Positions 17,063-26,388 are shown, counted from the first letter of the stretch. The stretch is 44,560 nt of DNA from DASTPP01 sp035762175 (GCA_035762175.1 DASTPP010000436.1:1-44560); one strand, 5' to 3'. Made by a program: numbers and translations. Notes: generated by a model from the letters alone, not told the origin.

Positions 17063-20000
17063 TCACCCGTCCGCCTGCACGAGGAGCGCCCGCACCTCGC
17101 GCGGCAAGAGCCCGTAGGCCTCGGCCGCGGCGATGAGGCCCGCGTTGTGCGGCAATTGCGTCAAGAACGACCGCGCGTAGGGCGTGCCCACCAGCCCGCG
17201 AATGCGCCGCGCGAAGGGACCCATCGCCCGGGCGATGGCGGCCTTCGCCTCGCGCAGCTGCTCGGCGTCGACGTGCGCGTCGTGCAGCGCGAGGTAGACC
17301 GGCGCCTCGTTGAGCAGGCTGGGCGCGCCCGCGTCGAGCAGGTCGGCCGCCTGGCTCGCGAGCGACGCGGCCTGCTCGGCGTTGCCCAGGCAGCGCTCGG
17401 CCTCGGCCCAGAACCCGAGCGCCACCGGCAGGACGTCGCGCTGCGCCGTCGCGCGGTAGGTCGCCACGGCCGACTTGAGCAAGTTTCTTGCCCGCTCGAG
17501 CGCGGCCGAGTCGCCGCTGCGCAAGAGCTCGACGCCCCGGTAAAAGAGCACCCCGAGCGTCACCCGGTCGGGCGCCACCCACTGGCTCGCGGCGGCCGCG
17601 TCGGCCTCGGCGCGCGAGGCCGCGAGCTCGGACTCGAGCGTCGGGTCGGCCCCGAACGCCGCCGACCAGCAGAGCAGCACCATGCGCCCCTGCCGCACGG
17701 TGCCGGGGCTGCCGATCGACTGCGCGATCGCGATGCCCTCTTGAATCGCCGCCCGCGACTCTTGCCGCGCCCCGAGCGTCGTCAGCGCGAAGCCCACGTT
17801 GATGGTGAGCATCGCCTCGCGCTCTTTGAGCCCGATCGACGACGCCGCCCGCGCCGCGTTGCGCCGCGCCTCGAGCGCGCTCAAGAGCTCGCCGCGCGTC
17901 TGGCGCACGATGGCGAGCGTCTGCCACGCGTCGACCGGCGCCTGCTCGGCCCCCTCGGCCCGCGCGATCGCCAAGAGCCGCTCGGCCGCCGCCTCCGCCG
18001 CCGCCAGCTCGCCCGCGAAGGCCAGCCGCGAGGCGAGCGCCGCCCGGCACCGCGCCTCTTCGTCGTAGAGCCCGAGCGAGGCCGCCCGCTCGGCCACCTC
18101 GTTGAGCCGCTCGGAGATGGCCTCGCCCCCCCCGCGCGCGTCGTCGTAGCGCGTTTCGGCCCCCGCCGCCCGCAGCGCGCTCGCCTCGTCGTGCACGTTC
18201 TCCAAGAGCGCCCGCACCGCCGACTCGCGGTCGGCCGCCCGCGGGTCGAGCCGGCAGTACGCGTCGTCGAGCAAGAGCGCCCGCCCGAACGCCACCGGCG
18301 GCGCGTCGGCGAACGAGAGCGCCCGCTCGGCCAGCGTCACCGCGTCGGCGAGGGCGTTGGCCGCGAGCGATCGGCGCGCCGCCTTCTCCCAATTTTGCCC
18401 CGCCGGCCCCTGCAGCCCCCCGAGCTCGTAGTGCCGCGCGATCGTCGCGACGTCTTCGCCCACGCTCTCGAGCCACGCCGCCGCCTTGCCGTGCAGCGCC
18501 CGCCGCGTGCCCCCGTCGAGCGCCGCGTAGACCACCTCGCGCACGAGCGCGTGCTTGAACGCCCACTCGCGCGTGCCCGAAAAGCGCGACTCGGCCCGCT
18601 CGACCACGAAGTCGGCCGCCGCGAGCCGCCGCAGCGTCGTCGCCGCGTCGGCGACGCCGAGCGCCGCGAGCCCCGCGTCCCAGCCGGTGAGGCCGAACGT
18701 CGCCAGCCGGCCGAGCGCCTCGCGCAAGGGCGCGTCGAGCGCGTCGAGGCTCGCCTGAATCGCCGCCTCGATCGTCGGAGCCTTCGTCGCGTCGCGCCCC
18801 GCCGCCGTCAGCCGCGCCAGCTCTTCGGCAAAGAGCGGCGAGCCCGCCGCCTGGCTCGCGATCAGCTCGAGCCGCTCGTCGCTCGCCCGCTCGCCCAGGA
18901 GGGCCCGCGCGATCGCCCGCGCCGCCCGCCGCGAGATCGGCCGGAGCTCGAGCCGCACGTGATCGCGCCCGAGAAAGAGCTTCGGCTCGCCCTTCCACAG
19001 GGCCGGCCGCGCCAGCACCAGCAGCCAGAGCCGCCGCCCCGTCGAGCGCCCGAGCGCGTGATCGAGCCAGGTCAAGCTCTCGGGGTCGGCCCACTGCGCG
19101 TCTTCGAGCACCACCGCCACCGGCGCCACGTCGGCGATGCCCAAGAGGGCCTCGGTCATCGCCAGCCAGAGCGCGTCGCGCGCCCCGGGCCCGGCGTCGA
19201 GCGACTTGTTCGCCAAAAGTCTCGCCAGGTGATTGTGCGACGTCACCGGAGCCTGCCCCGGCGGCGTCAGCCCCGCGATCGCCGCGAGCGCCTGGTCGAG
19301 CGTCGAGGTCTTATCGAGGCCCAAGAGCGCCCGCAGCGTGTCGGCCGCCACGCCCAGCGCCTGCGACGTGGCGAAGGGGTCGCAGCGCACCACCACGAGG
19401 CGCGGCGGCGAGTACCCCGCCGCCAGCCGCGTCAGCACCTCGCGGCTGAGCCGGCTCTTGCCGATGCCCGGCGCCCCCGTGCAGCTCACCACCACCGGGG
19501 TCTGATCTTCGACGCAGCGCTCGTACGCGCTCGCGATCTGCGCGAGCTCGGCCTCGCGCCCCACGAAGGGGGCCCCGCCCATCGCCCCGTCGGGGCGCCC
19601 GTCGCCCATCGCCGCGCCGACGACGCTGACGCCGTCGCCGCGCTGCTGCATCTCGAAGCGCCCCCGCACGAGCTCGGCGGTCGTCGTGTCGGCGAGCGTC
19701 TGCCCCCCTTGCGCCTCGCGCGCGAAGGCTGATGCTCGGTCGACGACCTCGCCCACGGGGCGCGTCAGGTGCACCCGCGATCGCCCCGTCGCCACGCCGA
19801 CCTTCGCCCCGGTCGCCGCGAGCTCGCGCCCCATGTCGACCGCGCGCGCCGCCTCGTCGCCGAGCGCCTGCCTCACCCCGAAATGCGCGATGACCCCGTC
19901 GCTGCCGAAGGGCACCGCGTCGCCCCCCCGCTCGCGCAGCTTGGTGAGCGCCTCTTCGCGCTCGGCCCCCGACCCGAGCCTGAGCGCCACCACGGTCGTC

Positions 20001-20929
20001 ACCAGCCTCGACGCCGCCCCGCTCGTCAGCGACGAGCTCGGCTCGACCGGCGGCGGAGGCAACGACGTGCCGATCGTCGGGTCGACCAGCATCGCGTCGA
20101 GCTCGCTCGCCACCTGCGTCGCGCTCGCGGGCCGCTCGTCGGGGTACGTCGCCAGCAGCCTCGCCTCGAGCTCGTCGAGCTCGTGCATCACGTCGGGCAA
20201 AAATTCGCGCAACCTCGGCGCCGGCGACGTCACGAGCCTCGCCAGCGTCGCGATCGGCGTCGGCCCCACATGCGGGGGGCGCCCGGTCAAGAGCTCGAAG
20301 AGCGTCGCCCCCAGCGCATAAAGGTCGCACCGCGAGTCGACCGGCCCCTCGCCCCGCGCCTGCTCCGGAGCCATGTACGCCGGCGTCCCGACGATGTGCC
20401 CCCGCTGCGTCAGCCGCACGTCGCCCATCGACGCGACGCCGAAGTCGACGAGCTTCGCCGTCAGCGGCCCCGACCCGTTGAGCAAGAACACGTTGGTCGG
20501 CTTCACGTCGCGGTGCACGACGCCCGCCTTGTGCGCCGCCTCGAGCGCCGCGGCGATCTGCCGCGCCACGACCAGCGACTGCCGCATCGTGAGCGGGGCC
20601 CTGCGCATGCGCGCCTGCAAGTCTTCGCCCTCGAGCCACTCCATCGCGAGGTAGGGCATCCCGTCGTCGAGGGTGCCGAACGCCACGACGCGCACGATGT
20701 TGGGGTGGTCGAGCCCCGCGAGAATCGTGCCCTCGCGCTCGAAGCGCGCCTCTTCTTCGGGGTCGCCCCCGCGCCCGGCGATGACCTTGAGCGCGACATG
20801 CTCCCGCGAGAGCTCGTCGAACGCCCGATAAACCACGCCCGACGCGCCCCGGCCCACCTGCCGCTCGATGACAAAGCGCCCGCCGAGCTGGTGCGCCGCG
20901 CGCTGAGCAGGTTTGAGCATGGGTTCCAT
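17063..20929 (-). CDS. Ser/Thr kinase fused to a degenerate cyclase-like domain, AAA ATPase and TPR-rich tail
   Basis: Multidomain signalling protein of 1288 residues. The kinase domain (about 17-285) is complete: VGRGASGVV loop, LKVI Lys, HRDVKPTN and DFGVAS. Residues about 305-430 resemble a class III nucleotide cyclase (SDGVIAHFG, VGVATGRSRVH, GEVVDRASAFAREAQGG), but the first metal-binding Asp is replaced in VVALRLG, so it is probably inactive. An AAA_16-type ATPase follows from FVGREAEL (about 459), with Walker A GAPGIGKSRL and Walker B AVVLEDAQWADPESL. The last 450 residues are Ala-rich helical repeats of TPR type. This architecture is common in Myxococcota and resembles STAND regulators under kinase control. 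No membrane segment was seen. Its upstream gap is long and C-rich. Confidence 0.92.
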   Translation of the reverse strand: MEPMLKPAQRAAHQLGGRFVIERQVGRGASGVVYRAFDELSREHVALKVIAGRGGDPEEEARFEREGTILAGLDHPNIVRVVAFGTLDDGMPYLAMEWLEGEDLQARMRRAPLTMRQSLVVARQIAAALEAAHKAGVVHRDVKPTNVFLLNGSGPLTAKLVDFGVASMGDVRLTQRGHIVGTPAYMAPEQARGEGPVDSRCDLYALGATLFELLTGRPPHVGPTPIATLARLVTSPAPRLREFLPDVMHELDELEARLLATYPDERPASATQVASELDAMLVDPTIGTSLPPPPVEPSSSLTSGAASRLVTTVVALRLGSGAEREEALTKLRERGGDAVPFGSDGVIAHFGVRQALGDEAARAVDMGRELAATGAKVGVATGRSRVHLTRPVGEVVDRASAFAREAQGGQTLADTTTAELVRGRFEMQQRGDGVSVVGAAMGDGRPDGAMGGAPFVGREAELAQIASAYERCVEDQTPVVVSCTGAPGIGKSRLSREVLTRLAAGYSPPRLVVVRCDPFATSQALGVAADTLRALLGLDKTSTLDQALAAIAGLTPPGQAPVTSHNHLARLLANKSLDAGPGARDALWLAMTEALLGIADVAPVAVVLEDAQWADPESLTWLDHALGRSTGRRLWLLVLARPALWKGEPKLFLGRDHVRLELRPISRRAARAIARALLGERASDERLELIASQAAGSPLFAEELARLTAAGRDATKAPTIEAAIQASLDALDAPLREALGRLATFGLTGWDAGLAALGVADAATTLRRLAAADFVVERAESRFSGTREWAFKHALVREVVYAALDGGTRRALHGKAAAWLESVGEDVATIARHYELGGLQGPAGQNWEKAARRSLAANALADAVTLAERALSFADAPPVAFGRALLLDDAYCRLDPRAADRESAVRALLENVHDEASALRAAGAETRYDDARGGGEAISERLNEVAERAASLGLYDEEARCRAALASRLAFAGELAAAEAAAERLLAIARAEGAEQAPVDAWQTLAIVRQTRGELLSALEARRNAARAASSIGLKEREAMLTINVGFALTTLGARQESRAAIQEGIAIAQSIGSPGTVRQGRMVLLCWSAAFGADPTLESELAASRAEADAAAASQWVAPDRVTLGVLFYRGVELLRSGDSAALERARNLLKSAVATYRATAQRDVLPVALGFWAEAERCLGNAEQAASLASQAADLLDAGAPSLLNEAPVYLALHDAHVDAEQLREAKAAIARAMGPFARRIRGLVGTPYARSFLTQLPHNAGLIAAAEAYGLLPREVRALLVQADG

Positions 20930-21607
20930 GGGTTACGCCCCCCCCGCCGCAAACGTTACGCCCGACGACGCCTGCTGCGACACCCCCCGCTCGCCCGTTC
21001 GCCCCCGACCTCTTGCCGAAGCCCTTCGTGAAGCGCTTGCCGAAGCCCTGGCCGAACCCCTTCGCGAAGCCCCCCGCTCGTGCGGGCGGCTCTGGGGCCA
21101 CCCCCCACCCCCCGCCAGCCCCAACGCTCGCCACACACCCAAGAAAGTCATGCCCCCAAGGTACGAGCGAGCCGCCCCAGCCGTTTCTCCCCGGCCCCGC
21201 ATTTCTTCCCCCATGATGGCCGCCCAACGCCGCCCGCGTGGCCCCAACGGCCCCCCAAGGCCGCCCGCCGGCCCCCTGGCCCCCGACCCCCCCGCCCACG
21301 CCCCCCGGCCCAGGCGCCCCTTCGCGGGCCTTTGCCCCCCAGCCGCCCCGCCAAGGCGCCCCCCGCCCAGGCCCGACCCCCCCGGCCCGGTACCCCCGGC
21401 TGCCTCGGTCGACGCCCCCAAGGGCCCTGGTAGCGGCTCGAACACGGGAACCCCGCTTCCCCTGGCCCGCCTGACGAGGCCGGCCAAGCTCTAAGCCCCA
21501 CATGTAGCGGGACCTGCGGCAGGCCACAACCGCCCTGCGTAAGGCCCCCCGGGGTCGCCGAAACCCCAGCCGGGGAGGGGAGGGGAGTCGGGCAGCGCAG
21601 AACGAGC
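20930..21607. other. Long C-rich intergenic region
   Basis: About 680 bp between the kinase-ATPase start and the tRNA promoter with no supportable gene. The plus strand is strongly C-rich, with a short tandem repeat at 21010-21075 (GCCGAAGCCCT-type 24-bp unit, about 2.5 copies). On the minus strand it could encode GFGK-type repeats, but only in frames that do not continue into a gene. From 21490 to 21600 there are several small GC hairpins (for example around CCCCCCGGGG at 21545-21554). Confidence 0.4.
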
Positions 21608-21635
21608 TTGACGAACCTGAGCGCCTGGGTATCGT
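21608..21635 (+). promoter_or_regulatory. Sigma-70-type promoter of tRNA-Thr
   Basis: TTGACG at 21608-21613 and TATCGT at 21630-21635 are separated by 16 bp, close to the consensus for the housekeeping sigma factor. The tRNA begins 16 nt beyond the -10 box. Confidence 0.6.
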
Positions 21636-21651
21636 GTCGCCCTCTCAGCCA

Positions 21652-21726
21652 GCCATCTTAGCTCAGGGGTAGAGCAGCGGTTTCGTAAACCGCAGGTCTG
21701 GGGTTCAAATCCCCAAGATGGCTCCA
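21652..21726 (+). tRNA. tRNA-Thr (anticodon CGU)
   Basis: A complete cloverleaf of 75 nt including an encoded CCA. The acceptor stem GCCATCT pairs perfectly with AGATGGC. The D arm GCTC/GAGC, anticodon stem GCGGT/ACCGC with loop TTCGTAA (anticodon CGT, reading ACG codons), and T arm GGGG-TTCAAAT-CCCC are all intact. The 3' half lies directly beside the left edge of the lower-GC defence block, the usual geometry of a tRNA used as an integration site. I found no second copy of its 3' end in the window. Confidence 0.97.
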
Positions 21727-22095
21727 GTTTCGAAACCGAAAGTGGCTTTCCCGGTGAGTGCGACCCGGGGTGGGGTACCGAAAGCGGGTACTCGATAAAG
21801 ACCCTCGCGCCGCTAAAAAGCGGCGCGGGTCGAAGCCCTCAGGCACGCGAACGACGAGGCCGGAGCGGAGCACGAGCTCGAACGCCTGGGGGGCGGCAGC
21901 TCGCGGGGCGGGCGTCGCGACGGCGACGAGCGGGGCGAAGGCGACGGGGCTGCCGTTGGGCACATCGCGCCGCAGCGTCGAGGACCAGCAGAGACTGTGG
22001 GCAGAGAAGCCGTGCGTGGCGGCGAAGGCGGCGGCCGTCTGGCCGCTCCTCTTCCAAAGCGCCACATGCTGACTCCACTCGGCCCGGCTTGGCAT
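21658..22095 (-). pseudogene. IS66-family accessory protein TnpA-like, remnant
   Basis: From ATG 22095 the first 100 or so residues resemble the IS66 accessory protein TnpA (orfA): RAEWSQHVALWKRSGQTAAAFAATHGFSAHSL, the family HTH, and a C-terminal ELVLRSGLVVRVPEGFDPRRFLAA, the family end block. The normal end should fall near 21805. Here the frame instead reads on to 21658, through the antisense of the tRNA, so the 3' end was lost or shifted. Neither TnpB nor the large transposase TnpC of IS66 is present. I therefore read it as a fragment left from a transposition or integration event beside the tRNA. Confidence 0.6.
21806..21827. terminator. Strong GC hairpin next to tRNA-Thr
   Basis: An 8-bp perfect stem CGCGCCGC / GCGGCGCG encloses the loop TAAAAA, 80 bp downstream of the tRNA. 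It sits inside the end of the IS66-like remnant. It could end tRNA transcription or be part of an element end; no T run follows. Confidence 0.35.
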
Positions 22096-22301
22096 CGTCG
22101 CATCCTCGACCAGAGGGATAGATCGCCGAGCAACGCCCCACCAGATGGGGGGCGCCGACCGGATACCGAAGGGTGTGGCAGAGTTGGGTGTCCTCGGCAT
22201 CGACCATGGGCAAACCTCCTGCGGGCTCGCATGCGTGCTCGGCAGGCTCGCCGTTGGCGGCAACTATGTCAGGACGGGAGAGGGCGAGGACGTACTTTCT
22301 A

Positions 22302-24143
22302 TCAGGGCGAATCGGAAAGGTGTTGCTTGCGTCGCAAATGTGCCTGCCGTAAAGCACCCCGACGAACCTGGTCGTAGACGCCCTGAAGGGCATCGCGGAT
22401 GATAGCACTGTCGCGCCGGCGGAATCCTTCGAGGATGTTCTCCACAGGGGTGCTCGGTCCGGAACTATAGCGTCGCACCCGCTTGCCGTCGAGTACCATG
22501 ATCTCGGGGCTCTCTACGAGTTTGGGGTTGAGGTCGAAGTAGATGCGCTCGCGACGAGGTACCATCGGAGGGCCTGCGAGCTCAAGCATCGGTCGGTCGA
22601 ATAGGATTTGGACCACGGCAGCTTCTCCACCAGCCTCTTGCTCAAGGCGCAGCTTTTGCCAGGTCCAAATCAGGTAGCGGTGCAGGCGCCGAACCTGCAC
22701 TTCTGCGAGCTCCGTGCCTTGATCATCGAAGCCCCAGAACGAACCGAGCGCCACGTCCACGCACTTGAGCATGTGGGTGCGCGTGTCCGGATCTTTGCCC
22801 GGTGTGTCGCGCTCCAACGCGTAGTCGTGGAGCATCGCCCAGACATCGGCCAAGTAGTCAACCTCTTCGAGCAACTTTGGGAATCGACCAATTCTCGCGC
22901 TCGTTGCCGACGTGACGCCCTGTGCGGCTTCGTGGAGTCCCTCGTGCAAAAGGAACATCCGCCCTGCGCGTCGCAAATCTTCGTCGGAGTGTATCTGCCG
23001 TGCAATTCCCGCTAGTAGCGCATCGCCGAACTGCCATTCGCGACTGTTCTGGTCGAACCTGAACTCCGCGAGAGACGAGGAATCCTGTCCGACGCGCATG
23101 TGCTCGAAACCAACCTTCCAGAGTGGCGGTAGCGTCGCGAGGCGCTGACCGGGGCTCCATGTGGCGCTTTCGTTCGGGAAGAGAGCAGGGAGCCACGTTT
23201 CAGTGCTGGGCTGGTAGCGTCTCAGGGTATTGCCAAACGATGCCAGGCGCTGACGCTCTTGTTCCCAAGCCCGGCGGGTTTCTCCTGCCCGCTCACGTGC
23301 GACATCATCGAGGATGATAGCCCGCTCGGATGGCTCTTGAAGGACTAGCGCGGGTGCGTACTTGGGAGTCGCGTGGCGAAGGTATTGGTACGTCTTGACC
23401 CGGTGATGCTTCGTTGGCGACACGCACGAGCCGAGTCGGAATGCCATGCCAACTGGGACAGACGCAAAAACATGAATGCACTCGGCGTTGGGGCAACGGT
23501 CTAGGATAGCGTCGAGGACTTTTTCGAACTCTTGTGCCACCGCTTCAATGTCAGCGGACGAGTTTAGAGCATCCGGGTCCGTTGGTGTCGTACGAATAGA
23601 TATCTCTGCGAGGGGTGTTGGCACGATGCTGAGCACGTCTTGAAGCTCGATCGGGTGGGATGTCGCGACCTGAATTACTACGTCGCCGCGCATACGGGTT
23701 CTGTCGTTAGGGATACCTTTGACTTCGACTTCGACGGTTTTCTCAGTGCTCTTCCAAGTCCAGGCGCGAGTATCGTGCCGTTTTTGGAACGGGTGAATTG
23801 TCGCCCACGTTCCAACGCGAAAGCCAAGGAACATAGCGAGAGGGATCGGTGCCGCACCGAAGTAGGCAAGGTGGTACCCTGGCGACTGCTCGAGACGTGG
23901 TCGCAGCAATTCCTGGAGTGCCCGTTCAGTCTTTTGCCGGACGTCGCTCCAGTCGATGGTCGCGGTGGCATCCATTGGTATTTGCACGACGTCAAGCACG
24001 ACTTCAGGACGGGGGAGCACTTTGACGTCAGGTGGCAGCGCCTGTACCATCTCTCTGGACGATATTGTCCAGTGGACAGGATGAGATAGAAGGATCCAAC
24101 CTGACGCTGTGCTACTGAGCGGAGCTGTTGCTTCTGCGGTCAT
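22302..24143 (-). CDS. CBASS effector: SAVED-like N-terminal sensor with C-terminal HExxH metalloprotease domain
   Basis: Putative effector of a type II CBASS phage-defence operon, 613 residues, with no signal peptide or membrane helix. Two half-motifs typical of SAVED (a tandem CARF-like fold that binds cyclic oligonucleotides) are visible: YHLAYFGAAPIPLAMFLGFRVG at about 90-111, written here as its two parts YHLAYFGAAP and LAMFLGFRVG, and IHVFASVPVGMAFRLG at 223-238. Residues 390-445 form a zinc-peptidase helix pair: H400-E401-G-L-H404, then E426/E427 or D429 in EEVDYLADVWAM as the likely third ligand. No HNH, PD-(D/E)xK or TIR motif is seen, and the order is reversed from Cap4/Cap5, where SAVED is C-terminal. 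Its ATG overlaps the cap3 stop by 4 nt (ATGA). The inference is that the ligand activates proteolysis of a host protein. I cannot name a characterised homologue. Confidence 0.82.
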   Translation of the reverse strand: MTAEATAPLSSTASGWILLSHPVHWTISSREMVQALPPDVKVLPRPEVVLDVVQIPMDATATIDWSDVRQKTERALQELLRPRLEQSPGYHLAYFGAAPIPLAMFLGFRVGTWATIHPFQKRHDTRAWTWKSTEKTVEVEVKGIPNDRTRMRGDVVIQVATSHPIELQDVLSIVPTPLAEISIRTTPTDPDALNSSADIEAVAQEFEKVLDAILDRCPNAECIHVFASVPVGMAFRLGSCVSPTKHHRVKTYQYLRHATPKYAPALVLQEPSERAIILDDVARERAGETRRAWEQERQRLASFGNTLRRYQPSTETWLPALFPNESATWSPGQRLATLPPLWKVGFEHMRVGQDSSSLAEFRFDQNSREWQFGDALLAGIARQIHSDEDLRRAGRMFLLHEGLHEAAQGVTSATSARIGRFPKLLEEVDYLADVWAMLHDYALERDTPGKDPDTRTHMLKCVDVALGSFWGFDDQGTELAEVQVRRLHRYLIWTWQKLRLEQEAGGEAAVVQILFDRPMLELAGPPMVPRRERIYFDLNPKLVESPEIMVLDGKRVRRYSSGPSTPVENILEGFRRRDSAIIRDALQGVYDQVRRGALRQAHLRRKQHLSDSP

Positions 24144-24634
24144 CGATCTTGCCTCGGTTCTTCGGTGAGTTGTGTAAGTTTGCCTTCGCGGGTACCTTCC
24201 CAGGCACGTAGTTCGGTGGTCCCAACTATGACGAAGAAGAGTGAAGGAACGTCGTATGTGTCATACGCAAGGCGCCGTCGCCAGTCAAGCCGGTCAATAA
24301 GCGAGGCGTGCGGCACGCTCTCTGGATGCGTATGCCATTCCCCTAGATACTTACAGGTTCCGCCCGAAGCGGCCCACCGCTCGTCTATTATACGCTGGTG
24401 TTCAGGTTGGGCGCGCCAAAAGCCTTTGAGCCAGCGACGGTCGCCCTTCATGGGAACTGTGACCTCGTCCACGATGATATGAGGCGCGTCCAATAGCTCG
24501 CGCCCTAGCAACACCCCGCCAGCTTCAGTATCTCGCTTCGTTCGCTGACGGTAGCTGAGCATGACTACCAGTGTCGATGCGTTGACGATGAACTTCAAAC
24601 CGTTCTCACGCCGGAAGCGACGCCGTTCGGTCAT
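24140..24634 (-). CDS. cap3: Cap3, JAMM/JAB isopeptidase of CBASS
   Basis: A 164-residue metalloprotease that, in type II CBASS, removes proteins conjugated to the CD-NTase by Cap2. The JAMM motif is complete: E37 in TEAGGVLLG, then H101-T-H103-P with S111 and D114, exactly HxHx7Sx2D (EWHTHPESVPHASLIDRLDW). I chose ATG 24634 because it forms an ATGA overlap with the cap2 stop; an earlier Met at 24646 is possible. Downstream, its own stop overlaps the start of the effector in the same way. The three-gene chain is thus translationally coupled, as expected for a complex made in fixed ratio. Confidence 0.93.
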   Translation of the reverse strand: MTERRRFRRENGLKFIVNASTLVVMLSYRQRTKRDTEAGGVLLGRELLDAPHIIVDEVTVPMKGDRRWLKGFWRAQPEHQRIIDERWAASGGTCKYLGEWHTHPESVPHASLIDRLDWRRRLAYDTYDVPSLFFVIVGTTELRAWEGTREGKLTQLTEEPRQDR

Positions 24635-26382
24635 GCTGGCTTGCATAGGGGGCAGCCTGTACGAACGAGCATGAGACCAGGAAGACGTTCTTCGGGCGGG
24701 CTTCGCTCGTAACATTCGGTGGTCTTGAATCCGGCTGCCCGAAATGCGTCGGCGTTGCCTTTCCAAGAGACTAGTTCTGATTCAGATAGATTGCCTTGGA
24801 GCACGTCCAATGCGCGACGAGCAACCACCATCGCGGCCCTTTGGGCGTCGAGGTCGCCGAACGACATGTGTTGGCTACCGCATCCCATCATGTCGCGTGT
24901 GTATCGACCGCCCGGATGCGCGTAGGCCGCGCGACAAACCAGAGTACCGTCTTCGCCTCGCTCGTAGAGACACTGGAAGCAACCCGCAGAGGAAGCGCCG
25001 ATGTGGGTGACAAGTGCGTGGCCACCCAGCCCAAGGGGCTCCAACCAAGTAAAGATCGCTGGAGGTGCTTTGGGGTCGGCGGCGATCACGGCGTTTACAC
25101 GCAACTCGACCGTCGGGTTGCCAATGGCCAAAACAATGAGGTCGTACGCCCGGAATCCCTCTGGCTGCTCTCGCATCCAGGCGAGTACATCGGTCTGGTG
25201 CGTTCGGACCTTTACGAAAGGCAGCAATCGCTCGATCTCAAGCTTGAGTCCGACAACTTTTCGATAGTCAACGTAAGCCCGTCCACAAGCGTGGCGGAAC
25301 GTGTTGGCAGCTTCGAAAGAATCCGGATCCATGAGGTCGATCGTTCCTAGGCCCGCCCGTGCGAGATTCATCGCAACGTATCCGCCGACGGCGCCGCACC
25401 CGACCACTAGAACGCGGCAGCGGCCCAAATCGGTGTTAGCCCCGCCACGCGGGAGGAGGTATGCACGGTCGACGGGGTCAACGTAACACGGTGCGATGCG
25501 CGAGTCGTCGATCGCCTGGGCGTCAAAAGGGTGTGCTCCTTCGCGTCGCCGAACGATGAGGCCGACGAGGCCGCGTCGCCCTGACGGACGTTGGACACCG
25601 AGTACTACGAGCACCTCCCTTGCCCGGCAATGTTGTTCGATGCTTCGCCACAAGTCCTGATCTTGGCGCAGAACAGGTGTGACGTGGACGTTGAGGCCAT
25701 GTGCTGTGGCCAAATGGCGGGGGTGGAATTGTGGGTCGCTTGCTGCAGGATTGATCGGCACGTAGACCGCGTTGACGAACGTGAGCTTGTCGACATTGCG
25801 GAACTGCCGGAACGCTGCGAACGACGCGGGTGTATCTCCTACGGCGCATCTCACACCACAGTCAAAGAATGCTGTGACGAGGCGTGCCCTGTCGTCGGGC
25901 GTAAGTACACCCATAACTGTAGCGGCCTTAGGATAGTACGCGCGCCAGTACGCAACAATCTCGTTGGCGAATTCAGCTGCCCGGTTCCCGTAGAGCCCGG
26001 CGTACAGGGTCTCCGCCGCGAGTTGTAGCGCCTCGCGAACAATGCCGTAGGGATCGTCGTGGTTGAGCAGAGGTTCGTCACGCGGGCGGAAGCATACCGC
26101 GCCATCGGGCTCGACGTGCGGCAACTCGGCGAACTCTCCATGGGGGTTGACGGTAATGATTGGGAGCCGCGCTGGGAAGTCGGTAGTCAGGCCGATCTGA
26201 ACACGGGCGCGTCGGTCGCCAAGGCCTAGAGTGCCTTCGACAGCGGCAGACAAGGTCTGCCGCTTGTACCACGCTAGACGCGGTTTGATGGCTCGCACGT
26301 CCCAGAGGTGCCCGTCGATACCAAGCCGCTCCAGGAATTGTTGAGATGTGAGAGTCGCGACGGTTACACTGCTAGTGGGCAT
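24631..26382 (-). CDS. cap2: Cap2, E2-E1 fusion ubiquitin-transfer-like enzyme of CBASS
   Basis: Type II CBASS ligase, 583 residues, that primes the CD-NTase by attaching its C-terminus to other molecules. The N-terminal E2-like domain (about 1-150) has the catalytic Cys in HVEPDGAVCF (C97). A linker domain follows, then a ThiF/E1 adenylation domain: Rossmann loop VVGCGAVGGY (about 327-335), LMDPDSFEAANTFRHACG with the nucleotide-binding Asp/Asn/Arg, and K380. Candidate E1 transfer cysteines are C501 (MMGCGSQH) and C557 (TTECYERS). CFQC (468-471) and CPLC (577-580) look like a zinc-binding pair. ATG 26382 is 6 nt after the CD-NTase stop. All elements of an active enzyme are visible. Confidence 0.95.
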   Translation of the reverse strand: MPTSSVTVATLTSQQFLERLGIDGHLWDVRAIKPRLAWYKRQTLSAAVEGTLGLGDRRARVQIGLTTDFPARLPIITVNPHGEFAELPHVEPDGAVCFRPRDEPLLNHDDPYGIVREALQLAAETLYAGLYGNRAAEFANEIVAYWRAYYPKAATVMGVLTPDDRARLVTAFFDCGVRCAVGDTPASFAAFRQFRNVDKLTFVNAVYVPINPAASDPQFHPRHLATAHGLNVHVTPVLRQDQDLWRSIEQHCRAREVLVVLGVQRPSGRRGLVGLIVRRREGAHPFDAQAIDDSRIAPCYVDPVDRAYLLPRGGANTDLGRCRVLVVGCGAVGGYVAMNLARAGLGTIDLMDPDSFEAANTFRHACGRAYVDYRKVVGLKLEIERLLPFVKVRTHQTDVLAWMREQPEGFRAYDLIVLAIGNPTVELRVNAVIAADPKAPPAIFTWLEPLGLGGHALVTHIGASSAGCFQCLYERGEDGTLVCRAAYAHPGGRYTRDMMGCGSQHMSFGDLDAQRAAMVVARRALDVLQGNLSESELVSWKGNADAFRAAGFKTTECYERSPPEERLPGLMLVRTGCPLCKPA

Positions 26383-26388
26383 ACCCCG

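Noticed and set aside
17970..20020. Active adenylate cyclase within the 1288-residue kinase
   Set aside because: The first metal-binding Asp is missing (VVALRLG), so only a degenerate domain is claimed.
21425..21500. Possible second tRNA on the minus strand (TTCGAGCC followed by CTACCA)
   Set aside because: The T stem does not pair and no matching 5' acceptor strand is found, so it is a chance match in GC-rich DNA.
22302..24143. Effector as an ordinary Cap4 or Cap5 (nuclease-SAVED)
   Set aside because: No HNH or PD-(D/E)xK residues are seen, and the SAVED motifs are N-terminal, not C-terminal.
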